Below are positions 33,097-34,168 of a DNA stretch of 34,168 nt, piece by piece. How positions within the stretch are numbered: the stretch's first letter is position 1; each line of letters opens with the position of its first letter. The position numbers were made by a program, and so were the translations under genes. Source of the DNA: Candidatus Dormiibacterota bacterium (GTDB taxonomy: Bacteria > Chloroflexota > Dormibacteria > Aeolococcales > Bog-877); the NCBI GenBank assembly GCA_027306655.1, contig DAHUZL010000039.1, forward strand, positions 1-34,168, read 5' to 3'. The notes under the pieces are model-generated. The model worked only from the letters and a program-made list of their open reading frames with translations. It was not told the origin of the DNA and did not search any database.

Positions 33097-34168
33097 TCAG
33101 CCGATCGAGAGCAGGGGCTGGTCCCGGCTCACGATCGCGCCCTCGGCGACGTGGACCGCGACCACGATCCCACCGGCCGGCGCGGTGATGTCGTTCTGCA
33201 TCTTCATCGCCTCCAGCACCGCCACCGTCTGTCCCTGGGCGACGGTGTCGCCCTGGGCGACCGCGAGCCGGAGGAGCAGGCCCTGCATCGGGGCCACCAC
33301 GGCGGCGCCGGGCTCGCTCCCGGGCGGGGTCGGGCCGGCGGGGTCGGCGCCGTCCCCGGGGTCGCCGGGCGCCGCCCGGGAGGACTGACCGAGACCGCCG
33401 CCGCCGCGGACCAGCACCCGGAAGCGCTCGCCGTCGACCTCCACGTCATAGACGCGGGCGGTCTCGGCGACCGAGGCCGCGGACCCGGCGCCGGGTCCGG
33501 GATCCGCCCCGCCCGCGGTCGGGCCGCCGGTCCTGTCCGCGGTCGCGCCGCCCGCTCCGGCCCCCGGCCCCGGCCCCAGGCCCAGGGTGGCGGCGACGGC
33601 CTCGGCGGCAGGCTCGTCGAGCGCCGCCTCGATCGGGATCGCCTCGTCGCCGAGCGGCTCGGCCCGCGCCTCACCGGAGAGGAGGGCGGCCGCCGCCTGG
33701 GGAAAGAGGATGTAGCTGAGGACCGCCGTCGGGCCCGGGATCGGCAGCCCCTCCCGCTCCATCTCCCGGCGGGCACGCTCCAGCTGAGGGTCCAGCACAT
33801 CGGCGGGACGCACCGTGATCGGCTCCTCGCTCCCGCACACCAGCCGCTGGACCTCGGGGTCGACCGGCCCCGGCGGCCGTCCGTAGAGGCCGAGGCAGTA
33901 GTCCTTCACCTCCTCGGCCACGGTGAGGTAGCGCTCGCCGGCGGCGACGTTGTAGACCGCCTGGGTCACCACCACCTGGGCGATCGGGGTGATCAGCGGC
34001 GGGTACCCCAGCTCGGCGCGGATGCGAGGGATCTCCAGGAGCACCGCCGGCATCCGGTCGGCGACCCCCTGGGTCTCGCACTCCCAGCGCAGGTGGGCCT
34101 GCACCGACGGCGCCAGCTGGGTGCGCAGGGTCCGGGCGTCGTGCTGCCACGCGCTCGGCTCCGCCGCC
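33097..34168 (-). CDS. Pyruvate carboxylase subunit B / oxaloacetate decarboxylase alpha-type, C-terminal part (cut by window edge)
   Basis: About 356 codons are present and the frame is open to the window end, so the N-terminal carboxyltransferase barrel is missing. The visible part begins in the conserved carboxylase region (PRIRAELGYPPLITPIAQVV, GERYLTVAEEVKDYCLGLYGRPPGPVDPEV). A Pro/Gly/Ala-rich linker of about 70 residues follows, with a short beta segment (YDVEVDGERFRVLVRGGG) and a second low-complexity stretch. The C-terminal biotinyl domain has the biotin Lys in VLEAMKMQND (codon 33204-33202). In bacteria lacking sodium-pump subunits such a protein pairs with a separate biotin carboxylase as pyruvate carboxylase. 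No OadB or OadG gene is visible, although upstream DNA is not seen. Confidence 0.9.
   Translation of the reverse strand, partial: AAEPSAWQHDARTLRTQLAPSVQAHLRWECETQGVADRMPAVLLEIPRIRAELGYPPLITPIAQVVVTQAVYNVAAGERYLTVAEEVKDYCLGLYGRPPGPVDPEVQRLVCGSEEPITVRPADVLDPQLERARREMEREGLPIPGPTAVLSYILFPQAAAALLSGEARAEPLGDEAIPIEAALDEPAAEAVAATLGLGPGPGAGAGGATADRTGGPTAGGADPGPGAGSAASVAETARVYDVEVDGERFRVLVRGGGGLGQSSRAAPGDPGDGADPAGPTPPGSEPGAAVVAPMQGLLLRLAVAQGDTVAQGQTVAVLEAMKMQNDITAPAGGIVVAVHVAEGAIVSRDQPLLSIG

Overview
This is a very GC-rich bacterial window with short intergenic gaps and chains of genes that overlap by 1 to 4 bases (ATGA, GTGA, TGATG junctions). It carries a fused CofG-CofH FO synthase (coenzyme F420 pathway), the small PurL that needs PurS and PurQ, a two-gene KdpD, and starts that often lack a Shine-Dalgarno sequence. 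These traits suggest an actinomycetote or a deep Chloroflexota/Dormibacterota-like lineage. That placement is inference; there is no rRNA gene to settle it.

Layout. 1-795 (minus): an ECF sigma factor overlapping the start of a truncated membrane partner, probably its anti-sigma factor. 917-3715 (minus): FO synthase and an unrecognised Cys-rich protein with a promoter candidate of its own. 3853-8610 (minus): purH, purN, purM, purF, all overlapping by 4 bases. 8459-12723: the protease gene lon with a type II toxin-antitoxin module on each side, YefM/RelE-like on the minus strand upstream and DUF1778/GNAT on the plus strand downstream. 12875-20753 (plus): a full potassium-stress operon, kdpD in two genes, kdpE, an extra tiny membrane peptide, kdpF, kdpA, kdpB, kdpC. 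20768-26166 (minus): purB, purC, purS, purQ, purL. 26384-29742 (plus): a second ECF sigma factor and a large membrane-anchored partner with Ig-like and beta-propeller regions. 29793-34168 (minus): an S9 peptidase, a biotin carboxylase and the C-terminal part of a PycB/OadA-type biotin carboxylase partner cut by the window edge.

The most notable points are these. First, the purine genes keep the order B-C-S-Q-L-F-M-N-H known from Bacillus, but about 12 kb of mostly opposite-strand DNA (kdp, TA, lon, TA) lies between purL and purF. Second, lon, whose product usually degrades antitoxins, sits directly between two TA modules, and each module has a clear operator-like palindrome over its antitoxin start. 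Third, the toxin frame next to purF has no stop where the RelE fold should end and runs into purF. Fourth, an unnamed 27-residue membrane peptide precedes KdpF. Fifth, purS has no ATG, GTG or TTG near its conserved N-terminus.

No tRNA, rRNA, CRISPR array, insertion sequence or riboswitch was recognised, and no gene-free stretch exceeds 300 bases.
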